From assembly GCA_016179765.1 (NCBI GenBank), contig JACPCL010000032.1:1-64000 (forward strand): a stretch of 64,000 nucleotides of DNA, in the 5' to 3' direction. Below, one piece after another: positions 34,003-44,400 of this stretch. This DNA comes from Chloroflexota bacterium (GTDB lineage Bacteria; Chloroflexota; Dehalococcoidia; Lucifugimonadales; JACPCL1). The stretch's first letter is position 1. Every line of letters starts with the position of its first letter. The notes beneath the pieces are model-generated. The model did no database searches. It had not been told where the DNA came from and saw only the letters and a program-made list of their open reading frames with translations. The position numbers and the translations under genes are program-made.

Positions 34003-34955
34003 GGCTGCCTCTTCCTGGGCGGCAGCAGCCATCCCACCACCGTGAGCAATGGCCCTGCAAGGCCCTTCGTCTCCCGCGAAGGAGCGGCCTCCGGGGCGTC
34101 CAGCAGGTCCTGTGGGACGCCGAGCGCCTCCCGGCTGCCGTAGAGCCGGCTGTAGGTAAAGCACACCTGCGCGCCCCACATCAGGGCCATTGACGCCAGG
34201 TATGACCAGATCAGGACCGCCATGAGCGAACCCAGCACCCCGTAGACGAGATTGAGCCTACCGAAACTCAGAACAAACCAGGTGAAGCCGAGCCTCACGG
34301 CCTGGAAGAACGCGGCCCCCATCGCCGCGCCAAGCCACACGTCCCGCCATGCCACCTTGGTGTTGGGGACGAACCGGTACAGGAGCGAGAATACGCCGAA
34401 GGTCGCCAGCAGTGCGCCCAGCTCAAGGACCGCTTTGCCTGCCAGCCCACCCCCGATCCATTCCGGGGTCCGCGCCACCGATGAGAGGCCCAGGAGGTTG
34501 GTCGTGAAGGCTACCATGATCAGGGCCAGGACGCCGACACCGAGGAGCATGACCAGGTCTGTGGCCCTCTCTAGTAGGAAATAGGGCGGCTTGCCCATGT
34601 GCCAGGCGTGGTTGATACCCTTGCGCACGGCGGAGAACACGGCCGTGCCGGTGAACAGCAGCCCCGCTGCAGCCAACAGGCCCAGCGTGCCCCTGGACGC
34701 CACGAGGTCCTGGATGACCGCGACAACGTACTCGCGGGAGACAGGGATGACCTTGATGATCCCCTGAAGAACCCAGAGATGCTCATCGGGACTCGGGTTG
34801 AGGTAGGCGATGATAGACATGGTGGCAAGGGCCAGCGGAAAGAGCGAGAACAGCGCCCAGTAGGCAATGGCCGCAGCCATGTACGGGCAGTTGTTACGGG
34901 AAAAGTCCACCAGCGCCAGCCGCAAGAGTGTTAACCCCTTCCCTGCCATGCTCAT
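33999..34955 (-). CDS. YihY/BrkB-family inner-membrane protein
   Basis: A 318-residue protein with six hydrophobic segments. Family features are the N-terminal DFSRNNCPYMAAAIAYWALFS, AVRKGINHAWHM, and LYRFVPNTKVAWRDVWLGA followed by LVYGVLGSLMAVLIWSYLAS. Members have been called ribonuclease BN or BrkB, but a transport or lipid-related membrane role is now favoured. It heads a chain yihY, MBL hydrolase, ligase fusion 2. Confidence 0.88.
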   Translation of the reverse strand: MSMAGKGLTLLRLALVDFSRNNCPYMAAAIAYWALFSLFPLALATMSIIAYLNPSPDEHLWVLQGIIKVIPVSREYVVAVIQDLVASRGTLGLLAAAGLLFTGTAVFSAVRKGINHAWHMGKPPYFLLERATDLVMLLGVGVLALIMVAFTTNLLGLSSVARTPEWIGGGLAGKAVLELGALLATFGVFSLLYRFVPNTKVAWRDVWLGAAMGAAFFQAVRLGFTWFVLSFGRLNLVYGVLGSLMAVLIWSYLASMALMWGAQVCFTYSRLYGSREALGVPQDLLDAPEAAPSRETKGLAGPLLTVVGWLLPPRKRQP

Positions 34956-35010
34956 GCTCCCATCCTTTGGCCCGCATTATGCCAGGTGCCTACTAGCTAG
35001 GCAACTGGCC

Positions 35011-35616
35011 CTATGTCGCCATTCCTACAGCCGACGCCAGGTACATACCTGCCACGGCCACCGCCATCGTTTGGGCAAGCTTGCCAAGGAAGGTCCCCAC
35101 TGCGAACTTCCATAGCGGCATCCGAATAGCCCCCGCCCACAGGCCCGCGAAGTCAAAGAAGGGGTTGGGCACAGCCGCCAGAAGGAAGGCAGCCCACACG
35201 CCGTACCGCCGAAACCAGCCCTGCACCTTTCCTACCACTGCGCACGCCATGCCACCTTGGCGGGACGTCATCTTCTGCACCAAGGGGGAGCCTGAGAGAC
35301 CCAACAAATAGCAGCCCATCATCCCCAAAGCCATGCCCGCCGTAGCCACCATAGCCACCACTACCGGGTGCAGCACGCTGCCGCCAGCAAAGACCACCGC
35401 CAGCCCCGGCATCGGCAAGAACAGAGTTATGCTGCCAATGACGTTGGCCAGGAACACCGCTGGATAGCCCAGGGTAGCAACCACCGCGGGATCAATATGG
35501 GCAAACCGCTGGAACAGGAGAGGCACGGCGCCAATGCACACCGCCGAGGCAACCGCCGCCGCCAGCTTTCCAGCCCCTGGGTTCCAAGACCGCCGTGCAG
35601 CTATGACTCGTTCCAT
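35011..35616 (-). CDS. VTT-domain (DedA/TVP38-like) membrane protein
   Basis: A 201-residue protein with about five membrane segments. PNPFFDFAGLWAGAIRMPLW followed by FAVGTFLGKLAQTM is the conserved VTT re-entrant motif (Phe-Asp and Gly-rich loops), found in proteins thought to move lipids between leaflets. AGGAGG precedes ATG 35616. A putative -10 TACTAT (35647-35652) lies 23 bases from a GGTGCAAATGTACC dyad also found near the giant gene. Confidence 0.83.
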   Translation of the reverse strand: MERVIAARRSWNPGAGKLAAAVASAVCIGAVPLLFQRFAHIDPAVVATLGYPAVFLANVIGSITLFLPMPGLAVVFAGGSVLHPVVVAMVATAGMALGMMGCYLLGLSGSPLVQKMTSRQGGMACAVVGKVQGWFRRYGVWAAFLLAAVPNPFFDFAGLWAGAIRMPLWKFAVGTFLGKLAQTMAVAVAGMYLASAVGMAT

Positions 35617-35646
35617 GGCCCCCTCCTGTCACCCTTGACTGAGGCC

Positions 35647-35689
35647 ATAGTAGAGCCGTGGCGAGGCCCCCCTCAGGTGCAAATGTACC
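35647..35689 (-). promoter_or_regulatory. Putative activator site and -10 for the VTT gene
   Basis: On the minus strand, GGTACATTTGCACC (35676-35689) is followed after exactly 23 bases by TACTAT (35647-35652). Related dyads occur at 38387-38400 and 44776-44789. No good -35 exists, which fits an activator-dependent promoter. Confidence 0.5.
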
Positions 35690-35780
35690 CAACGCGGCTA
35701 GTTGGGCGGTACTGTTTTTCGTGGTACGGAGGCCGTGGTGAACAAGTCGGGGCGAGCTAACCTCGCCCCGACGAACTGCC

Positions 35781-36440
35781 CTATGATCGCTCCTTCTTCA
35801 GCAGGCCACGTTCAGCGGCAAAGGCAGCCGCCTCGCTGCGGCGGGCCAGACCCAGCTTCTCCAGCAGCCGACTCACGTGGTTGCGGGCGGTATTCTCGCT
35901 GATGACCAGCCTGGCGGCGATCTCCTTGTTCGTCAGGCCCTGGCCCACCAGCACCAGCACCTCTCGCTCCCGTTCGGATACACCCTGGAGGGACTGCTCC
36001 TGCTCTCTGGCGGAGAGGCGAGCAAGGCGCTCCATTACCCGTTTAGTGACGGCGGGGTCCAGGAGGTTCTGGCCTTGGGCCACAGAGCGGATAGCTCGCA
36101 GCAGGTCGCCCCGTCCCACGTTTTTCAACAGGTAGCCGGACGCCCCCGCCATGATGGACGACATCACCGCCTCTTCATCCCCAAAGGAGGTCAACATGAG
36201 CACCTGCGCCTCAGGGCGCTCGCTCTTGATGGCGCGACAGGCCTCAATGCCACTGCCCTCTGCCAGGCGCACATCCATGAGAATGACGTCCGGGGCAAAG
36301 ACCGATGCCTTGTGCGCCGCCTCCCTCACCGTGCCGGCTTCCGCCACCACCTCCAGGTCCTCCTCAGCCCCCAGGATGGCCCGCAGGCCGCTACGGACCA
36401 CCTCATGGTCGTCCACCACCATCACCCGTGTTCGCGCCAT
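35781..36440 (-). CDS. NarL/FixJ-type response regulator
   Basis: A 219-residue two-domain regulator. The receiver domain (residues 1-120) has Asp11-12, phosphoacceptor Asp56 in VILMDVRL, and LMLTSF and YLLKN for the switch Thr and Lys. The LuxR-type helix-turn-helix is near 150-210 (LTNKEIAARLVISENTARNH). It resembles DevR/LiaR-type regulators. GAGGAGG precedes ATG 36440. It lies downstream of a sensor kinase on the same strand, separated by a small mobile element. Confidence 0.92.
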   Translation of the reverse strand: MARTRVMVVDDHEVVRSGLRAILGAEEDLEVVAEAGTVREAAHKASVFAPDVILMDVRLAEGSGIEACRAIKSERPEAQVLMLTSFGDEEAVMSSIMAGASGYLLKNVGRGDLLRAIRSVAQGQNLLDPAVTKRVMERLARLSAREQEQSLQGVSEREREVLVLVGQGLTNKEIAARLVISENTARNHVSRLLEKLGLARRSEAAAFAAERGLLKKERS

Positions 36441-36477
36441 GGCTGCCTCCTCTCGCTCATTGTACAGGCCTATAGCA

Positions 36478-36599
36478 GGGTGCTGAAAAAGCGGTGTTCA
36501 GAGGGGCCAAGCCCCGGAGCCTGCCCTGGTGAGCCGAAGCCCTGAACGTAGTGAAGGGGGTAGCGAAGGGGCAGGGGTTTGGGGTGTTTTTCAGCAGCC
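36478..36599. mobile_element. 122-base MITE-like element between kinase and regulator genes
   Basis: Terminal inverted repeats GGGTGCTGAAAAA (36478-36490) and TTTTTCAGCAGCC (36587-36599) match at 12 of 13 positions. The interior has GAGGGGCCAAGCCCC and GGAGCCTGCCCTGGTGAGCC, as in the 53615-53838 copy. No transposase is encoded, so it would move only in trans. Confidence 0.65.
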
Positions 36600-36635
36600 A
36601 TAGGGAGGGGCACGGCGTGCCGTGCCCCTCCCTAT
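36600..36635. terminator. Perfect hairpin after the histidine kinase gene
   Basis: Arms ATAGGGAGGGGCACGG (36600-36615) and its complement (36620-36635) flank a CGTG loop, just downstream of the kinase stop. The AGGGGCACG core recurs in the hairpin at 63023-63062. Confidence 0.65.
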
Positions 36636-36638
36636 GTG

Positions 36639-38309
36639 TTAGCACGGCAGAGCAATGCTCACCTCCGTCCCGTGGCCGGGAGAGCTACGCAGGCGAAAGG
36701 AACCTCCCAGCTCCTGGGCGCGGTGCTGCATGTTGTCCAGTCCATTGCCGCCATCCACTTGGGCAGGGTCAAACCCCATGCCATTGTCAGCCACGTCCAG
36801 GCGAGCTTCGGAAGGCAAGAACTCCAGGGTCACTTGCACCCCAGAGGCCTGGGCATGGCGGAAGACGTTGGCAAGGGCCTCCTGTGTCACTCTATAGAGG
36901 CACGTGGCCGCCGAGACGGAGAGAGGTCGCTGCTCTCCTTGCACATCAAAGGAGGCGGACACGCCAGAGACCTTGGCAAACTCGCTCACCTGGCTGGACA
37001 CCATGGCGGCGGCGCTCTGTTCGCCTGCCAGATATGGCTTCAGGTCAAAGATGTAGTGGCGCACCTCAAGGAGCGCCTGCTTGGAGAGGCCCACCAGCTC
37101 GCCCAGGCGCTGGGGCAGGTCTTGCCGGCCCTGGGCCGCCAGCTCCGCACACGTCTCCAAATGCAGGCTGAGCATGTAAATGGCCTGGGCAATACCATCA
37201 TGGATTTCCCGCGCGATGCGACTTCGCTCCTCCTGAGCAGCCAGGTCCGCCTTTTGCACGGCCAGCAGGGCATTCTGGAGTCCAATGGCTATCTGGCCCG
37301 CCACCGCCTCGGCCAGGGGCCACACCTTCTCCCCCGCTCCTTTCGCGCTGCTGCCAGCTACCATCACGCCAAGGCTCTCTTCCCCTATCTTGAGGGGCAC
37401 AGCGACCTGCCAGCCCTCTTTAACCGACCCTGAGCGGGCAAGGGTGCGCCCCGCCCTTAGAGCCTCTTCCGCCAGGCCTGCGTCTATCTCCTCAACGCCA
37501 ACCGTTGAGGAGGTCATCTCCAGCCTGCCGTTGGGCCGCTTCAGCAGCAGCGCCCACTGGTCAAAGGCCCCAGCGCCGCGCATCACCTGGGTCAGCCGCG
37601 TAAACAGGGGTTGAAGCTCTGTACCCCCGCGGACCAGGTCCTGGGTAAGGGAGAAGAGCATGGCCGTTTCGTCCAGCGCCTCTTTGGTGCGACGCCTTTC
37701 CGCTTGGAGGGAGCGAAAGAGCTGGCCCAGGTACACCACCGCGGCGGCAATGAAGAACATGGAGGCCACGTCACGGGTGGCCTGGCCCCGAAATCCTCCC
37801 TGCCCCAGACCAACGGCGCCTTCCAGGAGCTCACCCGCCATAGCGGCTGCCCCCACGTACCCCGCTCCAAAGAGGGCAGCTAGAGCCAGGCCCCACCTGT
37901 TGGGATATAAAAAGCAGGGCATAAGGACACTGGTCACCACGTAGTGGTAGAGGGGCGTGCCCAGACCGCCGCTCCAGAACAGTACCGCCAGACTGCCCGC
38001 CATGTCAGCCACGCTCAGGGCTAAGAGGTCCGGTTGCGGACGCTCCAGGTCCAGCTCTTGCCACGTCCGGTCCAGCCTAGGGCGCAAGACCGCCGTATAC
38101 AGGAGGCCCAGGAAGAGCTGGAGGGCGGCGTACATCAGCAACCCGGGCTGAAAATGAAGGTTGGCGAGGGGAGTCGTTTTGGTGTAGACCAGGGCTGCCG
38201 CCAGGAGCCAGGTCAGCCAGCGAAAGAGGTAAAAGAAGACGATAGGGTTTGCAATGACGACCCTTGCGGCGCCCAAAGGGAAACGCTGGCCCTGTTCGCT
38301 GGCGCCCAT
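36639..38309 (-). CDS. Membrane sensor histidine kinase with GAF domain
   Basis: A 556-residue kinase. Residues about 10-195 hold five or six membrane helices without a large extracytoplasmic loop. A GAF-like domain (about 205-350) follows, then a HisKA_3 dimerisation helix EERSRIAREIHDGIAQAIY with the phosphorylated His near residue 370. The ATPase domain has RVTQEALANVFRHAQ, VADNGMGFDP and GNGLDNMQHRAQELGG. This is a NarX/LiaS-type kinase and pairs with the downstream NarL-type regulator. The signal is unknown. It is divergent from the giant membrane-protein gene. Confidence 0.92.
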   Translation of the reverse strand: MGASEQGQRFPLGAARVVIANPIVFFYLFRWLTWLLAAALVYTKTTPLANLHFQPGLLMYAALQLFLGLLYTAVLRPRLDRTWQELDLERPQPDLLALSVADMAGSLAVLFWSGGLGTPLYHYVVTSVLMPCFLYPNRWGLALAALFGAGYVGAAAMAGELLEGAVGLGQGGFRGQATRDVASMFFIAAAVVYLGQLFRSLQAERRRTKEALDETAMLFSLTQDLVRGGTELQPLFTRLTQVMRGAGAFDQWALLLKRPNGRLEMTSSTVGVEEIDAGLAEEALRAGRTLARSGSVKEGWQVAVPLKIGEESLGVMVAGSSAKGAGEKVWPLAEAVAGQIAIGLQNALLAVQKADLAAQEERSRIAREIHDGIAQAIYMLSLHLETCAELAAQGRQDLPQRLGELVGLSKQALLEVRHYIFDLKPYLAGEQSAAAMVSSQVSEFAKVSGVSASFDVQGEQRPLSVSAATCLYRVTQEALANVFRHAQASGVQVTLEFLPSEARLDVADNGMGFDPAQVDGGNGLDNMQHRAQELGGSFRLRSSPGHGTEVSIALPC

Positions 38310-38386
38310 GTTGACTGGCGCACCGCCCCTCGTGGATGTACCACCAGCATTATAGGTGCACCGTCAATCCCCTACTAAGGGAAAAT

Positions 38387-38429
38387 GGTTCCTTTGTACC
38401 TCCCTTCCCATCATTGACTGCCCTATCAT
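38387..38429 (+). promoter_or_regulatory. Putative activator site and -10 for the giant gene
   Basis: GGTTCCTTTGTACC (38387-38400) is followed after exactly 23 bases by TATCAT (38424-38429), about 70 bases before ATG 38499. The geometry is identical to that upstream of the VTT gene. The site lies in the intergenic region shared with the histidine kinase. Confidence 0.5.
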
Positions 38430-38498
38430 CCCCAGGTGAGGCGCTGAGCCCCACCATCACACCTGCCACCCTCTCCGGTTAAGCACGAGGAGGTGCCT

Positions 38499-41400
38499 AT
38501 GCTGTGCCCAGCCTGCGGCCACGAGAATACCTCCCCAGGGCGCTTTTGCATCCGCTGCGGAAACCCACTCACAAGGGTCACGTCCGGCTCCAATCCCCCC
38601 TCACCCCCCTCCGGTGACGAAATCCTCCGGTTGGAAGAGGAGTTAGAGCGTATCGCCTTTGCCCAGCAAGAGATTGCCGCCGCCCAGAGGCGGCAGGCCG
38701 GCTCACCCTTTGCCCTTGACGCCGTCAACGAGGCCCTGGCGGTCCGCCAGCGGGAGGCGGAGAGGCGCATCGTGCAGGCCCTGGCCTTCCTGCCGGCTTC
38801 CGCCTCTGTAGACGGGCTGAAGGAGCACCTGTCCCACCATCCCAGGGATGCCTTCGCCCGTATAGAGCTGGGCCGCCAGTATCAGCAGCAGGGCGGCTAC
38901 GCCGCCGCCGTGGAGCAGTACTGGCTCGCCGCCACCATAGATCCCACCCTTCCGGAACCTCACCACCGCCTGGCCCAGGTGTGGGACCTCCTAGAACAAA
39001 AGGCCCAGGCCTATTACGAGTACCAGGCTTACACCCGTTTGGCGCCGGGCCCGGCCCGCCGCCAGGATGTCCAGGCAAGATTGCAGTTCCTGGAGGCCGA
39101 GCTTCTTCCCTTAAGAAACGCCGCACCACGGGCGGCCCTGCCACAGACTTCTGCGAGCATGGAGTACCTGATCGCCCTGGTCACGCGACTTGCTCAACAA
39201 AGTCAACGCGAGGGCAGTCAGCGGTCAGCTCTCCAGTCGCTGGCTTCAGGCTACGTAAGCCGGCTGGCGGCTCTGCGTACACCATCGTCGTCCCCTCCAT
39301 TTGCAGCGGCCACCACTGTGCCAGCGTCCACCATCGCCCTTCCGTCGGCGGCGACGCCCCGCATCACCGCCCAGGCTGCGCCGCCACCCCGGCAGCCCAC
39401 AGCCCCACCGGTACAACGCCAGCCCTTTGAATGGGGCGCCTTTTGGTCCGCCCTCTTCTCCGAGCGGACCCTGACGGCTCTCTTGGGCTTTGGTGTGCTC
39501 CTCATTACAGTGTCCTCCCTTGCCCTCCTGGTAAGCCTCTGGCAGGACTACACCTGGGAACGGGTGTGGCCCGTAGTCCAGGCCATTCTGGCTGGCCAGT
39601 GTGTGATGTTCTTGCTCTCTGGATACATCATCAAAGAGCGGCTCAAGCTCCACCTCTCTGGCCTCGCGGTGATCACCGTCGCAGCCTTGTGGGTACCCCT
39701 CAATTTGGGGGCATGGATGTTCAAGCTCTTCGGCCCCCAGATCGGCGAGGCCCGAGCCGCCACGGGCGGCTCCTTCCCAGTGGTCCCAGGGATAGGGGTA
39801 CCCCTGGACCTTCCCCTATACGCCTGGCTGATGGTGACGGCTATCTCCGCGCCAGTCTGGGGACTCCTGACCTATCGCTTCAGAGGACACCTGCTCGCTC
39901 ATGGGACCGTCGCCCTCCTGGGGGCCAGCGTGGCCCTCGCCATAGCCCTGCTGGGGATACTGTGGCAGTGGCCCGTGGCCTTTGGTTGGGAGTGGCCCGT
40001 GGCTTCCCTGGCGGCGATGACCATCCCCCTCCTGGTGGCGTGGAAGCGGCTCCACAACTCCTCCCTGGGGGCCATCGCGGAGCCGATGCTCTGGACATCC
40101 CAGGGCGTCCTTGCTGGGGTGGTCGTAACCCTGGCAACCATGTTCGCGACGGGGGCCGGCTCCGGCTACGCTCTGGCCTTTGCCCTGGCCTCTGGCAGCG
40201 GCCTCTACCTTCTCGCCCAGAGGTATGCTCCCCTCCCCGCCTACGCGTATGGGGCAACGTTCACCTCCGTTGCGGCGCTCCTGGCGGTTGCCCTGGAGCA
40301 GGGCTTGTGGCGGCAGCCCTATTTTGACGCCGCCCTCATGGCGGCAGGCGCCGTCTACGTACTGGCCAGCCGCCTGCTCATCAAGGCGCAATCCCTTGAG
40401 CAGGCGAGGCGTTGGGCAGGCTCGCCCCTGTTGCCCACTTATCTGGCCGGATATGCCATGACCGTAGCTGCGGTAGCCTGGCCAGCATATGAGGAAGCAT
40501 CCCATGCCTTTGTCCTGTACGCCGCCGCCAGCCTGGCGGCCCTCTCTGCCCACTGGTGGGCACGGCCCCATTGGACCTACGTGGCCAACGGGCTGCTGGC
40601 CGGCGCTGTGGTAGCCACCCTTGCCCAAATTGACCCTGTGGCGCTTCCCGTGTCCTTCTGGAGCATCGCCCTGGGCGTGCTGGGATGGGTCTATCTAGTG
40701 GAGGCGGTGAGCCTGCGGCGGTGGCCGGAGCACGCCAAGCCCGCCCTTGTTGGCGCCATGGCGGCATCCCTGGTCAGCCTCCTGTGGCTCCTGGCCAACC
40801 CGGACAGCGCGGCGGCCCTGGCTACTCTACCGGTCACGGCAGGCCTGTACGCCGGCCTGGCAGTCCTAGCCCACCGCGGCAAAGACACCGCCCTGGTGGG
40901 AATGGCCGACAACCTCGTTGCGGCCATGGAAGCCCCTCTCGGAAACCTCAGGCCGTCAGCCCTCGCCGCAATGGCCTTCATGGCCCTCGCCGCGGCCCTG
41001 GCCCCTATCTGGACGGCCATTCTCGTTGAGACTCTACCCCTGCCGGCTGTGGCCCACCCCTACGCCCTTCTCGCCTGGGCCTTCGCCTTTGCCCTGGCTG
41101 GCGAGTCCCTGTTGGGCAAAGTGGACAGGCTGTATCGGGTCCCTTTATTGACCCTTGGCGTCCTCCTGGGCCTCGCTTCCGTAGTGGTCGCCATCACCCT
41201 GCCTACCGTCAACCAGACCGTAACCCCTATCCAGATGCTTCCCGCTCTGTACGGTGCTGTGGCCCTTGCGTTACTCTACCGTTTCCTCACCCATACTCAA
41301 ACGCCCGCCTACGCGGCCGCAGCTTACCTTGCCTATCCCCTCGCGGTCACGGCAGACCTCTTCAGCGTTCCCCCGCTGTGGTGGGGCACCCCCTTGATGG

Positions 41401-44400
41401 CCCTGGCCTTGGTCTACTTTACCCTGGGCCTGGTTCGGCAGCTACAACTCCCCTCTGCCGACGCCCTGGCTCTCTTCAGAGTGGCAGCCATTCTTTCCTT
41501 CCTCGCCCTGGCATGGACGGGCGTATGGGTCCTATCAAACTGGATAGATGGCATCCCTGACACGGCGAAGATGGGCGAGCGGCTCGTGGTCAGCCTTGCC
41601 CCTCTTATGGCGGCCCTGGGGTACGCCGCCACGGCCTATCAACGGAGAAGTTCAGCCTGGGGCTATGGAGCCGTCGGGGCCCTGGCCGCCGCCTTCGCCA
41701 TCGTAGTTGACGGCCTGCCCCTGGAGATCAGGGCGACGCCCCTGGCGACCCTGCTCGGCGGCGCTGGCTACCTGGGCGCGGCCTGGATACTGGGTCGGGC
41801 CAGGAAGACAAAGGCCGAGGCCGACGTCTTCTTCTGGCCCTGCGCGGTGGCAGGGTATGGCCTGGCGGCAGGCTCATTGGCAATGGCAACCCTGGACCTC
41901 GTGAACAACTGGCAGAGGGACGCCGCTCTCCCCGCCCTGACCTACTTGGGCAACGTAGCTCTGTTGGGGGCTTCAGCGTACGCCTTCCAGAGGCCAGCCT
42001 TTGCTCACGCAGCTTTGGCCCTGCTGGTTGCTCCCGCTACCCTTTTCGCGGGCTCCCTGGCTGGCCAGGCGCCCGGGGGCTTCACCCTGCCTGGCAGTCT
42101 GCTGGCCTATACCTGGGCAGCCGTAGCCATGACCTACCTGACCGCGGGACTCGTGGCGGAGCGCAAGTGGCCTCGGTACACTACGGCGGCCCCGCTCATC
42201 GCCTACGCCCTGCTCACAGCGGCGGCTGTTGCCAGCCTGGGTGACGCCGGGCGGCAGAGCATCATCTTCGGGGCCATCTTGCTAGCGGCGACCGCCTCAG
42301 CCTGGTTCACTGTGGCCAAGGCCACCACCCTGGTGCCGGAGTTCGTGGCGCGCCTGGGCGACATAAAGGTGCAGGATTCCCAGAGATACGTGGCCTTCGC
42401 GCACATTGGTGTGGCCAGCCTGCTCTTCCCTCTCTGGGGCCTAGAGACCCTGGCCTACGCCCATCCGTTGTTCTACCGCAACCTGCCGGTACAGGGCCTA
42501 GCCCTGGCGCTCGCCTCCCTGCCGTACGTGGCTCTTGCGAGGTGGCTGGCCCGCCGGACCGAACCCCTCCTGGCGGTGCCCCTCTTTGGGGCAAGCGCCG
42601 GTATGGTACTCCTTTCGGTGGCTTTCGCCTTCCCCAGGTACGGGCTGAGCGTCACAACCCTGGCCCTGGCCTCCCTATACTGCGCCCTATGCGCCTACGT
42701 GTTGCGTCGCACTGTTTGGTCGTATCTTGCCCTGGGGGGCCTGGCCAGCCTGGCCACTGCCACCGTCGCGAGAGCCTTCTCCGCCCTTGAGCTAACGGAT
42801 GAAGGGTACGGATTGGCCCTGGCGGTGCTGGCGTTGGTCTATCTAGTGGGTACCACTGCATGGGAGCGCTGGACCGGCAGAGGAGGGGTTGGAATCCCTG
42901 CCGTCTCCCGCCTCCTGACCCCTAGCTTCGGACGATATGCCGATGCTTTCGCCAGAGCAACTACCCCCTTTTATGTCGTAAGCCTTGCGCTAAGTTTGGA
43001 GGCGGCGTTGCTCGCCAGCCCTGAGTTTGGCGATTCGCCGTGGCCCTTCAGCATCGCCGCTCTGGCGGTGGTTGCTCTCTACTACGGAGCCGCCGCCTTG
43101 CGATGGCGCATTCCCCATCTCTTGTATCCCGCCGTGGCCTTCGCCTCGGCAAGCTATGGCTTAGCACTGGACTTTCTTGAGCCAGAGCGGGTGGGGCTAT
43201 CCATCCTGCCCGGCTCGGCGGCCTCCCTCCTCATAGGTTTGCTTGTGTACTGGAGGTTAGCAAAGGGGCGGAAGTCCACGGTGACGACTCTGCGGGATTA
43301 CCTCTTCGCCACGTCCGGCCCTCTCGCCTGGGCAGCGCCTCTGCTCACGGCGGGTTACCTTGGGGCGCTGGCCTCAGTGCTCCTGTCCCTACCCGAGGAG
43401 GGGCCACGCCTGGCGAGCCTGCTGTTCTCCGCAGGCGCCAGCGCCATCTCCCTGGTGCTCTTCCGGGGGAGGCTCTGGCTCTACCCGCTCCTGGCCTCGT
43501 CCCATGGTGCCTACGCCTCGGTGCTAGCCCTCCGGGGCCTGGGCCTGGAAACCTACCAGATAGGGGCGCTCTTTGTCCCGGCCACCATCGCCATGGGCGC
43601 CGGGCTGGCTATGACCCTGCGAAAGAGCAAGGGAAGCGCCAGCCTTAAGGCGGTGCTTGGGCCTTGGCCCTTGCCTTTCGCCATGGCAGGTACCGCCGAT
43701 GCGGCCGTCAGCCTCCTCCTGGGCGCCCAGTCAGACCTCACTGGCCTGCTGGTGACCGTCACCTACGCCCTCATGACCACGTTGGCCGCGCACTTGACCC
43801 AGGTTCGCCTCTTGTCCTACGTGTCCACGGGGTTGGTAACGGCGGCGGTCATCTTCACCTCTCGTTTGCTGGGACTGGCCTGGTCCCAAAGCGCCATCGT
43901 ATGGTCGGTGCAGGGGCTGCTGATGTGGTGCGGAGGCCAGGCTGTGAGGACCGCAACCACGCAAAGAGAGGCGTCCAGAGGACCTGTAGACCGGCTGGCC
44001 ATCTGGGAGGCGCCGCTACGCAGGGCCGGGGTCAGACTGTCATGGTTTGCCGTAGCCTTTGTCCTGGGAGTTGTGATGCTCACCCTTTTGGATCCCACCT
44101 CTCTGGACGGGGCACGGCTCCTCCTCGGCGCGCCGCTGCTGACGGGAGCGCCGTTGCAAAACGGCACAGCAGTGCTAGCGTTCCTGGGCTTGCTCTACCT
44201 GGGAATGGCTATCGTGGAGCGCCGCCCTCTCTTTGCCTACCTTGCACTGGGCTTGCTCCTAGCAAGCTGGAGCACCCAGCTCCTGGTATTCCGGGTATCT
44301 CATTTCCAGGCCTACGCCATCCCCACAGGGCTGTACCTGCTCACCATCGCCTTCTTTGAGCGGCGACGCTCCCCTGGCAATCTGCCGGCACTGATAGAGG

